Assembly: GCF_900044055.2 (NCBI RefSeq)
Contig: NZ_FCOX02000017.1
Coordinates: forward strand, 94,406 to 158,405
Direction of reading: 5' to 3'
DNA: 64,000 bases
Origin: Caballeronia calidae
GTDB lineage: Bacteria; Pseudomonadota; Gammaproteobacteria; Burkholderiales; Burkholderiaceae
A program made the translations under genes and the position numbers. The notes beneath the pieces are model-generated. The model was given only the letters and a program-made list of their open reading frames with translations, did no database searches and was not told where the DNA came from. Below are positions 55,146 through 64,000 of the stretch, piece after piece; position 1 is the first letter of the stretch, and every line of letters begins with the position of its first letter.

Positions 55146-56906
55146 TCAGATTTTCTGCAATGCCGTCAGCGCGGCCTGCAACTCGGCGGGCTCGTAAGCG
55201 GCGAGCACGTCGGCGACCGGCTTTTCGAAAGCCTTCAGATTCGAGCGCAGGATTTCCTGCTTCACGACGAGCAACTGGCTCGGATGCATCGAGAACTCGG
55301 TGAGCCCGAGCCCGAGCAGGAGACGTGTGACGGCCGGATCGCCCGCCATTTCCCCGCACACCGACACCGGCACGCCCGCGCGCTTCGCCTCGCGCAGCGT
55401 GAACGCGATCAGGTTCAGCACCGCCGGATGCAGCGGATCGTACAGATGCGCGACGGCGTTATCGGCGCGATCGATCGCGAGCGTGTACTGGATCAGGTCG
55501 TTCGTGCCGATCGAGAGAAAGTCGAGACGCGAGAGGAACAGCCGCACCGCGATGGCCGCGGCGGGAATCTCGATCATCGCGCCGACCTGAATCTGGCGGT
55601 CGTACGCCACACCTTCCTCATCCAGTTGACGCTTCGCCTCGCGGATCAGATCGAGCGTCTGATCGATTTCCTGCGCGTGCGCGAGCATCGGAATCAGGAT
55701 CTTGGTCGAACCGAACGCCGACGCGCGCAGGATCGCGCGCAGCTGCGTGATGAACATCTGCGGCTCGGACAGGCTCCAGCGGATCGCGCGCAAACCGAGC
55801 GCGGGATTCGGCGCGGTCTCGTAGCCGTCGCCGCCGCCCATCGAATCGAGCGGCTTGTCGGCGCCGACGTCGATCGTGCGGATCGTCACCGGCTTGCCGT
55901 TCATCAGCTCGACGGCGCGCTTGTACGCCTCGAACTGCTCCTCTTCCTCCGGCAGCTGATCCTTGTGATTCATGAAGAGGAACTCGGTGCGGAACAGGCC
56001 GACGCCCATCGCGCCCGCTTCGACCGCGACTTGCGCGTCTTCCGGCAACTCGATGTTCGCGCACAATTCGATCTTCGTGCCGCAGAGCGTCTGCGTCGGC
56101 GAGAACTTGAGGCGCTGGAGCTTGCGCTGTTCCAGCACCTTCTCGCTTTGCCGATACGAATATTCTTCGAGCACGATCGGCGCCGGATCGACGATCACGA
56201 TGCCATGATCACCGTCGACGATGATGAGATCGTTCTGGCGGATCAGCACGCTCGCCTGCTGCACGCCGACCGATGCCGGAATACCGAGACTCCGCGCGAC
56301 GATCGCCGTATGTGACGTGCGCCCGCCCAGGTCGGTGACGAAGCCCTTGAACGCCTGCGTCTTGAACTGCAGCATGTCGGCGGGCGCGATGTCGTGCGCC
56401 ACGACGATCATCTCGTTGTGGCCGTTGCTCGCGGCGGTGTGCACGACGAGCGACGCGGCGGTGGGCGCACCCGCGAGCGCCTTCAGCAGACGCTCGACGA
56501 CCTGCTCGACGTCCGCCTTGCGCTCGCGCAGGTATTCATCCTCGATCTCGTCGAAATAGCCGCCGAGGATTTCCAGTTGTTCGGTCAGCGCCCACTCGAC
56601 GTTATAGCGGCGCGTGCGGATGAGATCGATGGTTTCCTGCACGAGCATGGCGTCGTTCAGGATCATCGTATGGACATTGATGAACGCGCCCATTTCACTG
56701 GGCGCATCGGCGGCGAGGTCTTCCCGCAGTGCTTCGAGTTCGGCGAGGACGCCCGCCTGCGCCGCGTGAAACCGGTCGATTTCCGCGTCGATCTGATCGG
56801 GTTCGATCAGATAATGGTCTACGTCGAGCGCTGCCGGTGCGATCAGATACGCGCGCCCGATGGCAATGCCGCGTGAGACGGGAATTCCATGCAGCGTGAA
56901 GGACAC
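55146..56906 (-). CDS. ptsI: PTS enzyme I
   Basis: Transfers phosphate from PEP to HPr. The 586-residue protein starts at GTG 56906 (VSFTLHGIPVSRGIAIGRA) with GAGGAGG upstream. It has LGGRTSHTAIVARSLGIPASVG with the phosphohistidine near residue 195, RTEFLFMNHKDQLP, the PEP-binding core and the catalytic Cys in SVCGEMAGDPA. This is general EI without a GAF domain, hence not EI-Ntr. It lies downstream of ptsH but separated by a terminator, so expression may be partly independent. Confidence 0.95.
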   Translation of the reverse strand: MSFTLHGIPVSRGIAIGRAYLIAPAALDVDHYLIEPDQIDAEIDRFHAAQAGVLAELEALREDLAADAPSEMGAFINVHTMILNDAMLVQETIDLIRTRRYNVEWALTEQLEILGGYFDEIEDEYLRERKADVEQVVERLLKALAGAPTAASLVVHTAASNGHNEMIVVAHDIAPADMLQFKTQAFKGFVTDLGGRTSHTAIVARSLGIPASVGVQQASVLIRQNDLIIVDGDHGIVIVDPAPIVLEEYSYRQSEKVLEQRKLQRLKFSPTQTLCGTKIELCANIELPEDAQVAVEAGAMGVGLFRTEFLFMNHKDQLPEEEEQFEAYKRAVELMNGKPVTIRTIDVGADKPLDSMGGGDGYETAPNPALGLRAIRWSLSEPQMFITQLRAILRASAFGSTKILIPMLAHAQEIDQTLDLIREAKRQLDEEGVAYDRQIQVGAMIEIPAAAIAVRLFLSRLDFLSIGTNDLIQYTLAIDRADNAVAHLYDPLHPAVLNLIAFTLREAKRAGVPVSVCGEMAGDPAVTRLLLGLGLTEFSMHPSQLLVVKQEILRSNLKAFEKPVADVLAAYEPAELQAALTALQKI

Positions 56907-57071
56907 GCGCACCTCCTCTAATTTTGATTGTCGCGGCCGCTCAAGCCCCCTCGTCGGGCGCAAACCGCGCGTCCATTATAAATTCGAATGTCGTGGTAAG
57001 TCCCTGAACACACGGAGGCATAAGGGCCGGCACGGTTGCGCGGAGTCAAGCCATTTCACCGCGCGGGTATG

Positions 57072-57100
57072 AAAAAGCCGCGTCGATGCGCGGCTTTTCA
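57072..57100 (-). terminator. Terminator between ptsH and ptsI
   Basis: AAAAGCCGCG / CGCGGCTTTT (57073-57082, 57089-57098) with a 6-nt loop; a T-run follows on the minus strand. It lies in the 218-nt gap between ptsH and ptsI and may limit read-through. The region 56907-57071 presumably carries a ptsI promoter, but none is clear. Confidence 0.7.
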
Positions 57101-57124
57101 GAGAATTCGAAACGGCGAAGCGCT

Positions 57125-57394
57125 TTACTGCCCTTCCCCGAATTTGTCGGCGATCAGGGCGAGAATCGACTGCATTGCTTCGGTTTCGTCGGCGCCTTCG
57201 GTTTCGATCGTCACCGTGCTGCCGATGCCCGCCGCCAGCATCATCACCCCCATGATGCTTTTTGCGTTGATCCGGCGGCCGTTGCGGCTCATCCAGATCT
57301 CGCATTGAAAGTTGCCCGCCAGTTGTGTGAGCTTGGCCGATGCGCGTGCGTGGAGCCCCAGCTTGTTCACGATTGTTGTTTCTTGTTGCAGCAT
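57125..57394 (-). CDS. ptsH: Phosphocarrier protein HPr
   Basis: An 89-residue HPr with the EI/EII-phosphorylated His15 in KLGLHARASAK and Ser46 in NAKSIMGVMML, the site for HPr kinase. Both are present, so catabolite and phosphotransfer control can meet here. The start is ATG 57394 (MLQQETTIVNKLG). It follows the EIIA-Man gene by 47 nt and precedes ptsI. Confidence 0.97.
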   Translation of the reverse strand: MLQQETTIVNKLGLHARASAKLTQLAGNFQCEIWMSRNGRRINAKSIMGVMMLAAGIGSTVTIETEGADETEAMQSILALIADKFGEGQ

Positions 57395-57441
57395 GATGCT
57401 CCGAAACGCTAGATGGATGAATTGGGCGGCGCCGGTCGCCG

Positions 57442-57930
57442 TCAGAGACTTGCGGCCTTGGCGCTGACGAGATCGGCGCTCGCCGAGCATGCCGGATCGG
57501 GCGAGCCGGCCGCTTTGGTCGCGAGCGCGCACGGGTTGAGCGGCGTGGACGAATCCAGTTCCTGGATGCCTTTCGAGCCGCCTTGCAGAATCTTTTCGGT
57601 GAGCGTGTCGAGCGGCGTTGCGCGGTAACAGACGGCGCGCACCAGCATCGGCAGATTGCAGCCCGCGAGCACGCGCACGTCGGTATCGTGCAGGCTCGCC
57701 GCGATGTTCGCGGGCGTGGCGCCGAACACGTCGGTCAGCACGATGGCGCCGTTCTCTTCCTTCAGACGATCGATTTCCGAGCGTGCGAATGCGCGGACTT
57801 CAACCGGATCGCAGTCGGGCATCACATCGATGACGCCGATGCGCGCCGGCAGACCGCCGTAGATATGAGCGACGCACTCGCGTAGCGCGGTGGCGAAAGG
57901 TGCGTGCGCGATGATCAGGATGCCAGCCAT
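57442..57930 (-). CDS. PTS EIIA, mannose family (regulatory)
   Basis: A 162-residue EIIA-Man domain: AGILIIAHAPFATALRECV has phosphohistidine His9, and VLTDVFGATPANIA follows. The C-terminal 30 residues are less conserved. In beta-proteobacteria lacking a mannose permease, this protein is thought to be regulatory together with HPr and EI. No EIIB/C mannose genes are adjacent here. It heads the minus-strand group EIIA-ptsH-ptsI. The 58-kb gap upstream (57931-58204) shows no gene. Confidence 0.9.
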   Translation of the reverse strand: MAGILIIAHAPFATALRECVAHIYGGLPARIGVIDVMPDCDPVEVRAFARSEIDRLKEENGAIVLTDVFGATPANIAASLHDTDVRVLAGCNLPMLVRAVCYRATPLDTLTEKILQGGSKGIQELDSSTPLNPCALATKAAGSPDPACSASADLVSAKAASL

Positions 57931-58204
57931 GTCAGGATATTGTCCTAGCGACAAAAATCAGACGAAAACGTCAGAGTTCGCTCGAAAGCGCGCGAGCGGC
58001 GCGGAACCAACTCTAAAGTGGGCGCCGGTCGGGCGGAAATCAACCGCCTTTCAACGCCGTTACCCCAAGCCTGCGCTTCGATGCTTAACACGGATTTAAG
58101 ACACGATTGCGCCCCAAATGCCCAGGCACTGGGAAGTCAATTCTAACAGTCTCGCCGAGGTGAGTTTGGCGCGGTGCACGGCCGCGCTCCGTTCGCCGGC
58201 AGAC

Positions 58205-59161
58205 TCAGTGGACCGCGCGCTCGAGGGCGTCGATGAACATGCCCGCGACGTCGAAGCCGGTCTGATCCATGATCTCGCGGAAACAGGTCGGGCTCGTGAC
58301 GTTGACTTCGGTGAGATAGTCGCCGATCGCATCGAGACCCGCGAGGAGCAAGCCGCGCGCTTGCAGCACCGGCCCGAGCGTTTCGGCGATTTCGCGATCG
58401 CGCGCCGACAGCGGCTGCGCGCGGCCGAGGCCGCCCGCCGCGAGATTGCCGCGCACTTCGCTGCCCTGCGGAATGCGCGCGAGCGAGTACGGCACGGGCT
58501 GGCCGCCGATCACGAGAATGCGCTTGTCGCCGTCCTTGATCTCGGGGATGAACTTCTGCGCCATCACCGTGCGCGCGCCGTCTTCCGAAAGCATCTCGAC
58601 GATCGAGCCGAGATTCATCCCGTCTTCCTTCACGCGGAACACGCCCATGCCGCCCATGCCGTCGAGCGGCTTCAGGATGACGTCGCCGTGCTCGGCGTGG
58701 AACGCGCGCAGACGCGCGGCGTCGCGCGTGACGAGTGTCGGCGTGACGAACTGCGGCCATTCCGCGATGGCGAGCTTCTCCGAGTGATCGCGGATCGCCT
58801 GCGGTTTGTTGAAGACGCGCGCGCCGTTGCGCTCCGCGATTTCCAGCAGCCAGGTGGCGTTCACATACTCCAGATCGAACGGCGGGTCCTTGCGCATCAG
58901 CACGGCATCGAAATGCGTGAGCGGCAGATGCTCCGCCTGCTCGGCCGCGTACCACGGCCAGCGATCGCTGTTCGCCTCGTCGCCGACGATCGCGATGCGC
59001 CGCACGCCCGCCTCGACGTTGCTGCCCGTCCACGCGAGATGATGCGGCTCGCTCGCGTAGAGCACGTGACCGCGCCGCGCGGCTTCCGCCATCATCGCGT
59101 AGGTCGTGTCCTTGTAGATCTTGAAGCGATCGAGCGGGTCGGCGATAAAGAGGATCTTCAT
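58205..59161 (-). CDS. gshB: Glutathione synthetase
   Basis: Joins gamma-glutamylcysteine with glycine. The 318-residue ATP-grasp protein has [56 protein letters not shown] and the metal/ATP loop [23 protein letters not shown]. It lies 63 nt downstream of gshA in the same direction, forming a glutathione operon. Confidence 0.97.
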   Translation of the reverse strand: MKILFIADPLDRFKIYKDTTYAMMAEAARRGHVLYASEPHHLAWTGSNVEAGVRRIAIVGDEANSDRWPWYAAEQAEHLPLTHFDAVLMRKDPPFDLEYVNATWLLEIAERNGARVFNKPQAIRDHSEKLAIAEWPQFVTPTLVTRDAARLRAFHAEHGDVILKPLDGMGGMGVFRVKEDGMNLGSIVEMLSEDGARTVMAQKFIPEIKDGDKRILVIGGQPVPYSLARIPQGSEVRGNLAAGGLGRAQPLSARDREIAETLGPVLQARGLLLAGLDAIGDYLTEVNVTSPTCFREIMDQTGFDVAGMFIDALERAVH

Positions 59162-59224
59162 GAGAATTCGCTAGTTCGGTGCGCGGCCTGCGAGCTTACC
59201 GCAAGCCGCCGCTTCTCACCGGGT

Positions 59225-60514
59225 TCACACCTGAATGGCTTCCGGATCGGTCTTTTCGAGTTCGACCGATGCGGCCAGCAGCCCCAACCGCGCCACCACG
59301 CCATACATGTAGAAGCGGTTCGGCGGCGCCGCGCCGGGCTTCGCGTGCGTGTCCGGCAGCGCGGTGTGCTCGAAGCCGAGCGGCACGAAATGCATGCCGG
59401 GCGCGTTGAGGTTCTGATCGCGCTCGCGCGACTCGTGCACGCGATAGAAACCGCCGACCACATACCGGTCGATCATATACACCACCGGCTCCGCGACCGC
59501 ATTCTCGACGCGCTCGAAGGTATGCACGCCTTCCTGCACGATGACATCGTGGACTTGCAGGCCTTCCTTCGCGTCGTTCATCTTCGTGCGCTCGCGCTTG
59601 GTCAGCGCGGCGACCTCGCTCGCGTCGTGCACGGTCATCACGCCCTTGCCGTAGGTGCCGGCGTCCGCCTTGATGACGACATACGGACGTTCGCTGATGC
59701 CGTACTCGCGATATTTCTTCGCGATCTTCTTGAGCACGCCGTCGATGGCTTCCGCGAGCGCCTCCTCGCCGGTGCGCGCTTCATAGTCGACGCCTTCGAC
59801 GTGGGCGAAGTACGGATTCACCATCCACGGATCGATCTCGACGAGCTTCGAGAATTTCTTCGCGACATCGTCGTAGCAGGAAAAGTGCGTCGACTTGCGG
59901 CGCACCGCCCACCCCGCGTGCAGCGGCGGCAGCAGATACTGCTCGTGCAGATTTTCCAGCACGGGCGGAATGCCGGCGGAAAGATCGTTGTTGAGCAGGA
60001 TCGAGCACGGATCGAAATTCTTGAGTCCGAGGCGCCGCGGCGTGCGCTCGAGCGGTTCCAGCACGATCTTTTGTCCATCCGCGAGCGCGATGGTCACCGG
60101 CCCGTGGATGTTTTCGTCGAGCGTGCCGAAGCGGATGTTCAGACCCGCCTGGCGCATGATGAGCGCGAGCCGCGCGACGTTCTCCAGATAGAACGCGTTG
60201 CGCGTGTGGCGCTCCGGAATGACGAGCAGATTCTTCGCGTCCGGGCAGATTTTCTCGATCGACGCCATCGCGGCCTGCACCGCAAGTGGCAGCACTTCCT
60301 GCGGCAGATTGTTGAAGCCGCCGGGGAAGAGATTGGTGTCGACGGGCGCGAGCTTGAACCCCGCGTTGCGCAGATCGACGGAACAGTAAAACGGCGGCGT
60401 GTGCTCTTGCCATTCGAGCCGGAACCAGCGCTCGATAGCGGGCATGGCCTCGAGAATTTTCCGCTCGAGGTCGAGCAGCGGGCCACTTAACGCCGTAACA
60501 AGGTGCGGAACCAT
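59225..60514 (-). CDS. gshA: Glutamate-cysteine ligase (proteobacterial alternate type)
   Basis: First step of glutathione synthesis. The 429-residue protein is the family common in beta-proteobacteria and Leptospira, unrelated in sequence to E. coli GshA: CSVDLRNAGFKLAPVDTNLFPGGFNN, NLLVIPERHTRN, the ATP-grasp-like VVIKADAGTYGKGVMTV and DRYVVGGFYRVHESRERDQNLNAPG. It is followed by gshB. The 325-nt gap upstream to amtB holds only the amtB terminator and possible promoters. Confidence 0.94.
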   Translation of the reverse strand: MVPHLVTALSGPLLDLERKILEAMPAIERWFRLEWQEHTPPFYCSVDLRNAGFKLAPVDTNLFPGGFNNLPQEVLPLAVQAAMASIEKICPDAKNLLVIPERHTRNAFYLENVARLALIMRQAGLNIRFGTLDENIHGPVTIALADGQKIVLEPLERTPRRLGLKNFDPCSILLNNDLSAGIPPVLENLHEQYLLPPLHAGWAVRRKSTHFSCYDDVAKKFSKLVEIDPWMVNPYFAHVEGVDYEARTGEEALAEAIDGVLKKIAKKYREYGISERPYVVIKADAGTYGKGVMTVHDASEVAALTKRERTKMNDAKEGLQVHDVIVQEGVHTFERVENAVAEPVVYMIDRYVVGGFYRVHESRERDQNLNAPGMHFVPLGFEHTALPDTHAKPGAAPPNRFYMYGVVARLGLLAASVELEKTDPEAIQV

Positions 60515-60737
60515 GTATTACTCGCGGTGCGTTGCATGGGACGAGAGTAAGGCGCTAAAGCGCCAGCACTGGTCCCAAGGAGAGGAAAGATTGTAGAGCA
60601 ATTGCTTTGCCTAATTGGGGATGAACCGCCAATTGACAAGGTTTCCCGGCCTTGCGGCACGGCCCTTCCGCGAGTTTGGGTCTATCGGTCCGACAGATGC
60701 CGCCGCGCTGAACGAAACCGCTACGACAATCCATCAG

Positions 60738-60767
60738 CCAAAAAAATGCCCGCCTTCGAAGGCGGGC
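60738..60767 (-). terminator. Intrinsic terminator after amtB
   Basis: GCCCGCCTT / AAGGCGGGC (60748-60756, 60759-60767; effectively GCCCGCC/GGCGGGC with a TTCGAA loop). On the minus strand it is followed by a T-run (complement of the A-run at 60741-60746). Confidence 0.8.
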
Positions 60768-60840
60768 GAAGTCGCTGCGCTCGTTCTGTCGCGCGCGAAC
60801 CGGAGCGCCCTCTCGCGGCGCCCCGGCTGCGGCGTGAAAC

Positions 60841-62307
60841 TTATTCGACGTGCTCGCCGTGCAGCGTGACGTCGAGACCTTCGCGCTCCTGTTCTTCCGT
60901 GACGCGCAGACCCATGGTCATGTCGATGATCTTGAGCAGGATGAAGCTCACGACGCCGCTGTAGATCAGCGTGACGACCACGCCTTTCGCCTGCACGAGC
61001 ACGCTGCCGTCGAAGCCGCCGATGTCCTTGACCGCGAACACGCCCGTCAGCAGCGCGCCGATGATCCCGCCCACGCCGTGCACGCCGAACGCGTCGAGCG
61101 AGTCGTCGTAATTGAACTTGTGCTTGAGCCACGTCGCCGACCAGAAGCAGACCACGCCCGCGACGATGCCGATCACGATCGCGCCCGTCACGCCGACGAA
61201 GCCCGAAGCCGGCGTCACCGCCACCAGACCGGCCACAGCGCCCGAAATGATGCCGAGCACGGACGGTTTGCCCTTCGTGATCCACTCCGCGAACATCCAG
61301 CCGAACGCGGCGAACGCGGTGGCGATCTGCGTCGTGAGCATCGCGAAGCCGGCGCGGCCGTCAGCCGCCACCGCAGAGCCCGCGTTGAAGCCGAACCAGC
61401 CCACCCACAGCATCGATGCGCCGATCAGCGAAAGCACGAGGTTGTGCGGCGCCATCACTTCGCGGCCATAGCCGACGCGCTTGCCGAGCACGAGACAGCA
61501 CATCAGGCCCGCGATACCCGCGTTGATGTGAACCACCGTGCCGCCCGCGAAGTCGAGCACGCCCGCCGATGCGAGCCAGCCGGTCGGTTCCCAGACCATG
61601 TGCGCGACCGGCGAGTAGACGATCAGCGACCACAGCGTCATGAACACGAGCATCGCCGAGAACTTCATGCGGTCCGCGAACGCGCCGGTGATGAGCGCCG
61701 GCGTGATGATCGCGAAGGTCAGCTGGAACGCGAAGTAGACCGACTCCGGAATCGTCGAGGCGAGGTGGCTCACGGTGAGCGTCGTCGCCTTGTCGCCCTT
61801 GATGTAGGCCATGCCGTGCAGGAACACGCGCGAGAAGCCGCCGATGAACGAATTGCCCGGCGTGAACGAGATGCTGTAGCCGACCACCGTCCACAGGATC
61901 GTCACGAGACAGCAGATCGCGAAGCTCTGCATCGCCGTGGCGAGCACGTTCTTCTTGCGAACCATGCCCGCGTAGAAAAGCGCGAGGCCCGGAACCGTCA
62001 TGAACAGCACGAGCGCGACGGAGGTGAGCATCCACGCGGTGTCGCCGGCGGCGATCTTCGACGAATCGACCATGAACGGCTCTGTCGGCGCGGCGGGCGC
62101 GGCCTCCGATGCGCCCGATGCCGCCGCTGCGGCTTCAGCCGACGACGCCATCGCGGTATTGGCGGAAGCCGGTGCACTTGCGGCGGTGTCGGACGACGCG
62201 GGTGCCGAGGCAGCGGCCGGCGCGGACGCATCCTGGGCGAGAGCGGTGCCGACATTCGCGCCGATCAGCGCGCCCGCCACCAACAGTGACATTAAAAAGT
62301 TACGCAT
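60841..62307 (-). CDS. amtB: Ammonium transporter
   Basis: A trimeric membrane channel for ammonium. The 488-residue protein has a signal peptide and an unusually long Ala/Ser-rich region (about 24-75) before the Amt core. The core has eleven predicted helices; LFYAGMVRKKNVL, DFAGGTVVHINAGIAGL, and the twin His of the pore (HGVGG and HINAG) are visible. The gene is coupled with glnK, 31 nt upstream, as in most proteobacteria. Expression probably comes from the sigma-54 promoter before glnK. Confidence 0.95.
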   Translation of the reverse strand: MRNFLMSLLVAGALIGANVGTALAQDASAPAAASAPASSDTAASAPASANTAMASSAEAAAAASGASEAAPAAPTEPFMVDSSKIAAGDTAWMLTSVALVLFMTVPGLALFYAGMVRKKNVLATAMQSFAICCLVTILWTVVGYSISFTPGNSFIGGFSRVFLHGMAYIKGDKATTLTVSHLASTIPESVYFAFQLTFAIITPALITGAFADRMKFSAMLVFMTLWSLIVYSPVAHMVWEPTGWLASAGVLDFAGGTVVHINAGIAGLMCCLVLGKRVGYGREVMAPHNLVLSLIGASMLWVGWFGFNAGSAVAADGRAGFAMLTTQIATAFAAFGWMFAEWITKGKPSVLGIISGAVAGLVAVTPASGFVGVTGAIVIGIVAGVVCFWSATWLKHKFNYDDSLDAFGVHGVGGIIGALLTGVFAVKDIGGFDGSVLVQAKGVVVTLIYSGVVSFILLKIIDMTMGLRVTEEQEREGLDVTLHGEHVE

Positions 62308-62338
62308 TCTTCTGGTTCCTCTTATCGCCTGTTTCTTG

Positions 62339-62737
<399 letters not shown>

Positions 62738-62801
62738 TTACCGCCACGTCCGCCCTGCCGGGCCGCCCAGAGACGCGTGCAGAAAAGGTCGCGCCAGTTA
62801 T

Positions 62802-62816
62802 GCAACTCGTATGCCA
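62802..62816 (-). promoter_or_regulatory. Sigma-54 (-24/-12) promoter of glnK-amtB
   Basis: On the minus strand, TGGCAT (62816-62811), five bases, then TTGC (62805-62802) match the TGGCAC-N5-TTGC consensus, with the invariant GG-N10-GC. It lies 125-140 nt upstream of the glnK start. No obvious NtrC enhancer pair was seen in the next 150 nt. Confidence 0.75.
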
Positions 62817-63120
62817 TGCGAGTATTCATGCGGGTTTGCGCGATTTTACGAATCTTTCGTTGCAGGGGTCTGCCGAACGGCCAACGTGCGCCGCGCGTGC
62901 TGGCGCCGGGGTGGGTTCGTTGCTAGAGTGGTCTCGAGGTCCCGAAAAAAGGGGCATGGGCGGAAAACGCGAGGGCGCGGCAGCGCTAAAATCGCGGCGC
63001 CTCAAAGGTGCTTCGAGGTGGGCAGGCTTCACGGTCGCGCGCACCAATTTCGAACATTCGATAAATCGGGGCACTGACCTAACAATGAATGCACTTTTTT
63101 TGTGCAAGAAGGGAGAAACG

Positions 63121-63384
63121 ATGAAGCAGCCCAACGACGTTTTCAACGATTTGCAGCAGAAGATGAGCGACCTCTTCAAGAACTCGCCCGCGAAAGACGT
63201 CGAACGGAACATGAAGGCGATGTTGTCGCAGGGCTTCTCGAAGCTCGATCTCGTCACGCGCGAGGAATTCGACACGCAGACTCAGGTGCTCGTACGCACG
63301 CGCGCCCGTCTGGAAGAGCTCGAAAAGCGCGTTGCGCAACTGGAGCAGCGCCTCGCGGGAGGTAGCTCCGCCGCACAGGACTGA
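63121..63384 (+). CDS. ubiK: Ubiquinone biosynthesis accessory factor UbiK (BMFP domain)
   Basis: An 87-residue small coiled-coil protein of the YqiC/UbiK family that assists ubiquinone assembly. It contains MKQPNDVFNDLQQKMSDLFKNSPAKDVERNMKAML and the C-terminal coil EELEKRVAQLEQRL. ATG 63121 has GGGAG six bases upstream. It is divergent from glnK. Confidence 0.92.
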   Translation: MKQPNDVFNDLQQKMSDLFKNSPAKDVERNMKAMLSQGFSKLDLVTREEFDTQTQVLVRTRARLEELEKRVAQLEQRLAGGSSAAQD

Positions 63385-63564
63385 GCGCCCGAAGCGTTCG
63401 TTCGCATACCTCGGCTAGGAATCCGCGCGGCAGACAGAATTTGAGCTGCCGGTACTGACGCCACATCGTGCGGGCGTCAACGCCGATTGCGGTTTGGCCC
63501 GCCATTGCGCGCAAAAGTGGCTTTCCCGGCGGCGAAATCAGGGCAATGTTGTCCCCTTCGGGAC

Positions 63565-64000
63565 TTACGCAGGCGTCATTTTCGACATTCTGCGTAGGTT
63601 CAGCGCCGCGCAGACGAGTTTCCATTCGGCCTGTGCCTTGGCCAGTCCACGCATGCTGAATTGTCGAAATCCGAGAACGCTCTTTACCCAGGCATTCGGC
63701 GGTTCGGACAGCCATTTGCGCTTTCGATAGGCCGCCTGAGTTTGCGCACAAGTAAACTTGTCGGCCATCGCGGCGCATAGCGGGCGCTTCCGGGCATCGA
63801 CCTTCACCTCTTTCTTGCCCTCGCGTCCGGGCGCCACGATCAACTCGGCGGGGTGCTCGCGCAATTGTTCGAACGTCGCCTCCGAGCGGTAGCCCGCATC
63901 GGCAAGGACTTGCTTGGGGGCGGCCCCGGCGTCGCGCGCTACCGCCGCCAGAACGATCGGCAATTGGCCGCTGTCGGCAGCACAGTTACCCAGTTCGGCC
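63565..64000 (-). mobile_element. IS transposase C-terminal part (DDE type, continues past window)
   Basis: The frame is open from 63565 to the window end on the minus strand and has no start inside, so the gene continues to the right. It encodes NCAADSGQLPIVLA, VLADAGYRSEATFEQL (a DDE-catalytic-type DAGY motif) and RKRKWLSEPPNAWVKSVLGFRQFSMRGLAKAQAEWKLVCAALN. The C-terminus resembles IS1182/IS5-type DDE transposases. No intact inverted repeat could be confirmed, but a GTCCC/GGGAC hairpin at 63551-63564 next to the stop may mark one end. Family assignment is tentative. Confidence 0.78.

Overview
This is 64 kb of ordinary chromosomal DNA from a beta-proteobacterium, almost certainly a member of Burkholderia sensu lato (Paraburkholderia or Caballeronia are plausible; genus not provable from this window). 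The base composition is high in GC with GC-rich third codon positions. The gene orders rpoN-hpf-ptsN-hprK-rapZ, lolB-ispE-tRNA-Gln-prs-rplY-pth and gshA-gshB-EIIA-ptsH-ptsI agree with that assignment, as does the cox cluster. About 70 genes are supported, nearly all intact and housekeeping. There is no rRNA, CRISPR array, prophage or defence island. The only mobile DNA is a transposase piece cut by the right edge.

Layout. 1-6 kb: end of lptB, then rpoN (sigma-54), hibernation factor hpf, EIIA-Ntr (ptsN), HPr kinase (hprK), RNase adapter rapZ and a Lon-substrate-domain protein. 6-18 kb: mutY/mutM, a large exported TPR protein with lolB and ispE, tRNA-Gln, prs, rplY, pth, hisC, ferredoxin, coaD, rsmD and ftsY. 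18-24 kb: a translationally coupled FAH hydrolase/zeta-GST/LysE-exporter operon, ybiB, leuA behind a leucine-rich leader peptide, an NTF2-like gene and a pagL-like gene. 25-26 kb: rpoH, preceded by a perfect CIRCE operator. 26-34 kb: an N-acetylglucosamine catabolic operon (nagA, nagB-II, nagF, nagE) divergent from a MarR-GNAT regulator. 34-46 kb: orphan metQ, yciI, then the complete aa3 cytochrome c oxidase and heme A cluster (ctaC, ctaD, ctaG, ctaE, SURF1, two SCO-type proteins, ctaA, ctaB). 46-57 kb: a BioC-like methyltransferase, comFC, trmL, a macrodomain gene, gpsA-secB-grxC-rhodanese, gpmA, a ctpA protease, moeB/thiF-like and ptsI. 57-63 kb: ptsH, EIIA-Man, gshB, gshA, amtB-glnK behind a sigma-54-type promoter, and ubiK. 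After about 63.5 kb: the 3' part of an IS transposase.

How they connect. Carbon and nitrogen signalling runs through the window. RpoN and PtsN/HprK sit at one end; EIIA-Man, HPr (His15 and Ser46 both present), EI, and glnK-amtB with a -24/-12 promoter sit at the other. The nag operon carries its own fused EIIA-HPr-EI, so two phosphotransfer chains are encoded here. Regulatory DNA is the most informative non-coding content: the leu leader, CIRCE with a sigma-E-like promoter at rpoH, palindromes and a strong promoter at nag, and many intrinsic terminators.

I did not find a clearly undescribed system. The best leads are the second EIIB domain of NagE that lacks its phosphorylatable cysteine, the MarR-GNAT regulator next to nag with its long untranslated leader, the CtaC-cytochrome c-OmpA fusion, and the CTA-rich leucine leader. 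All functional calls come from reading motifs by eye; no database search was possible.
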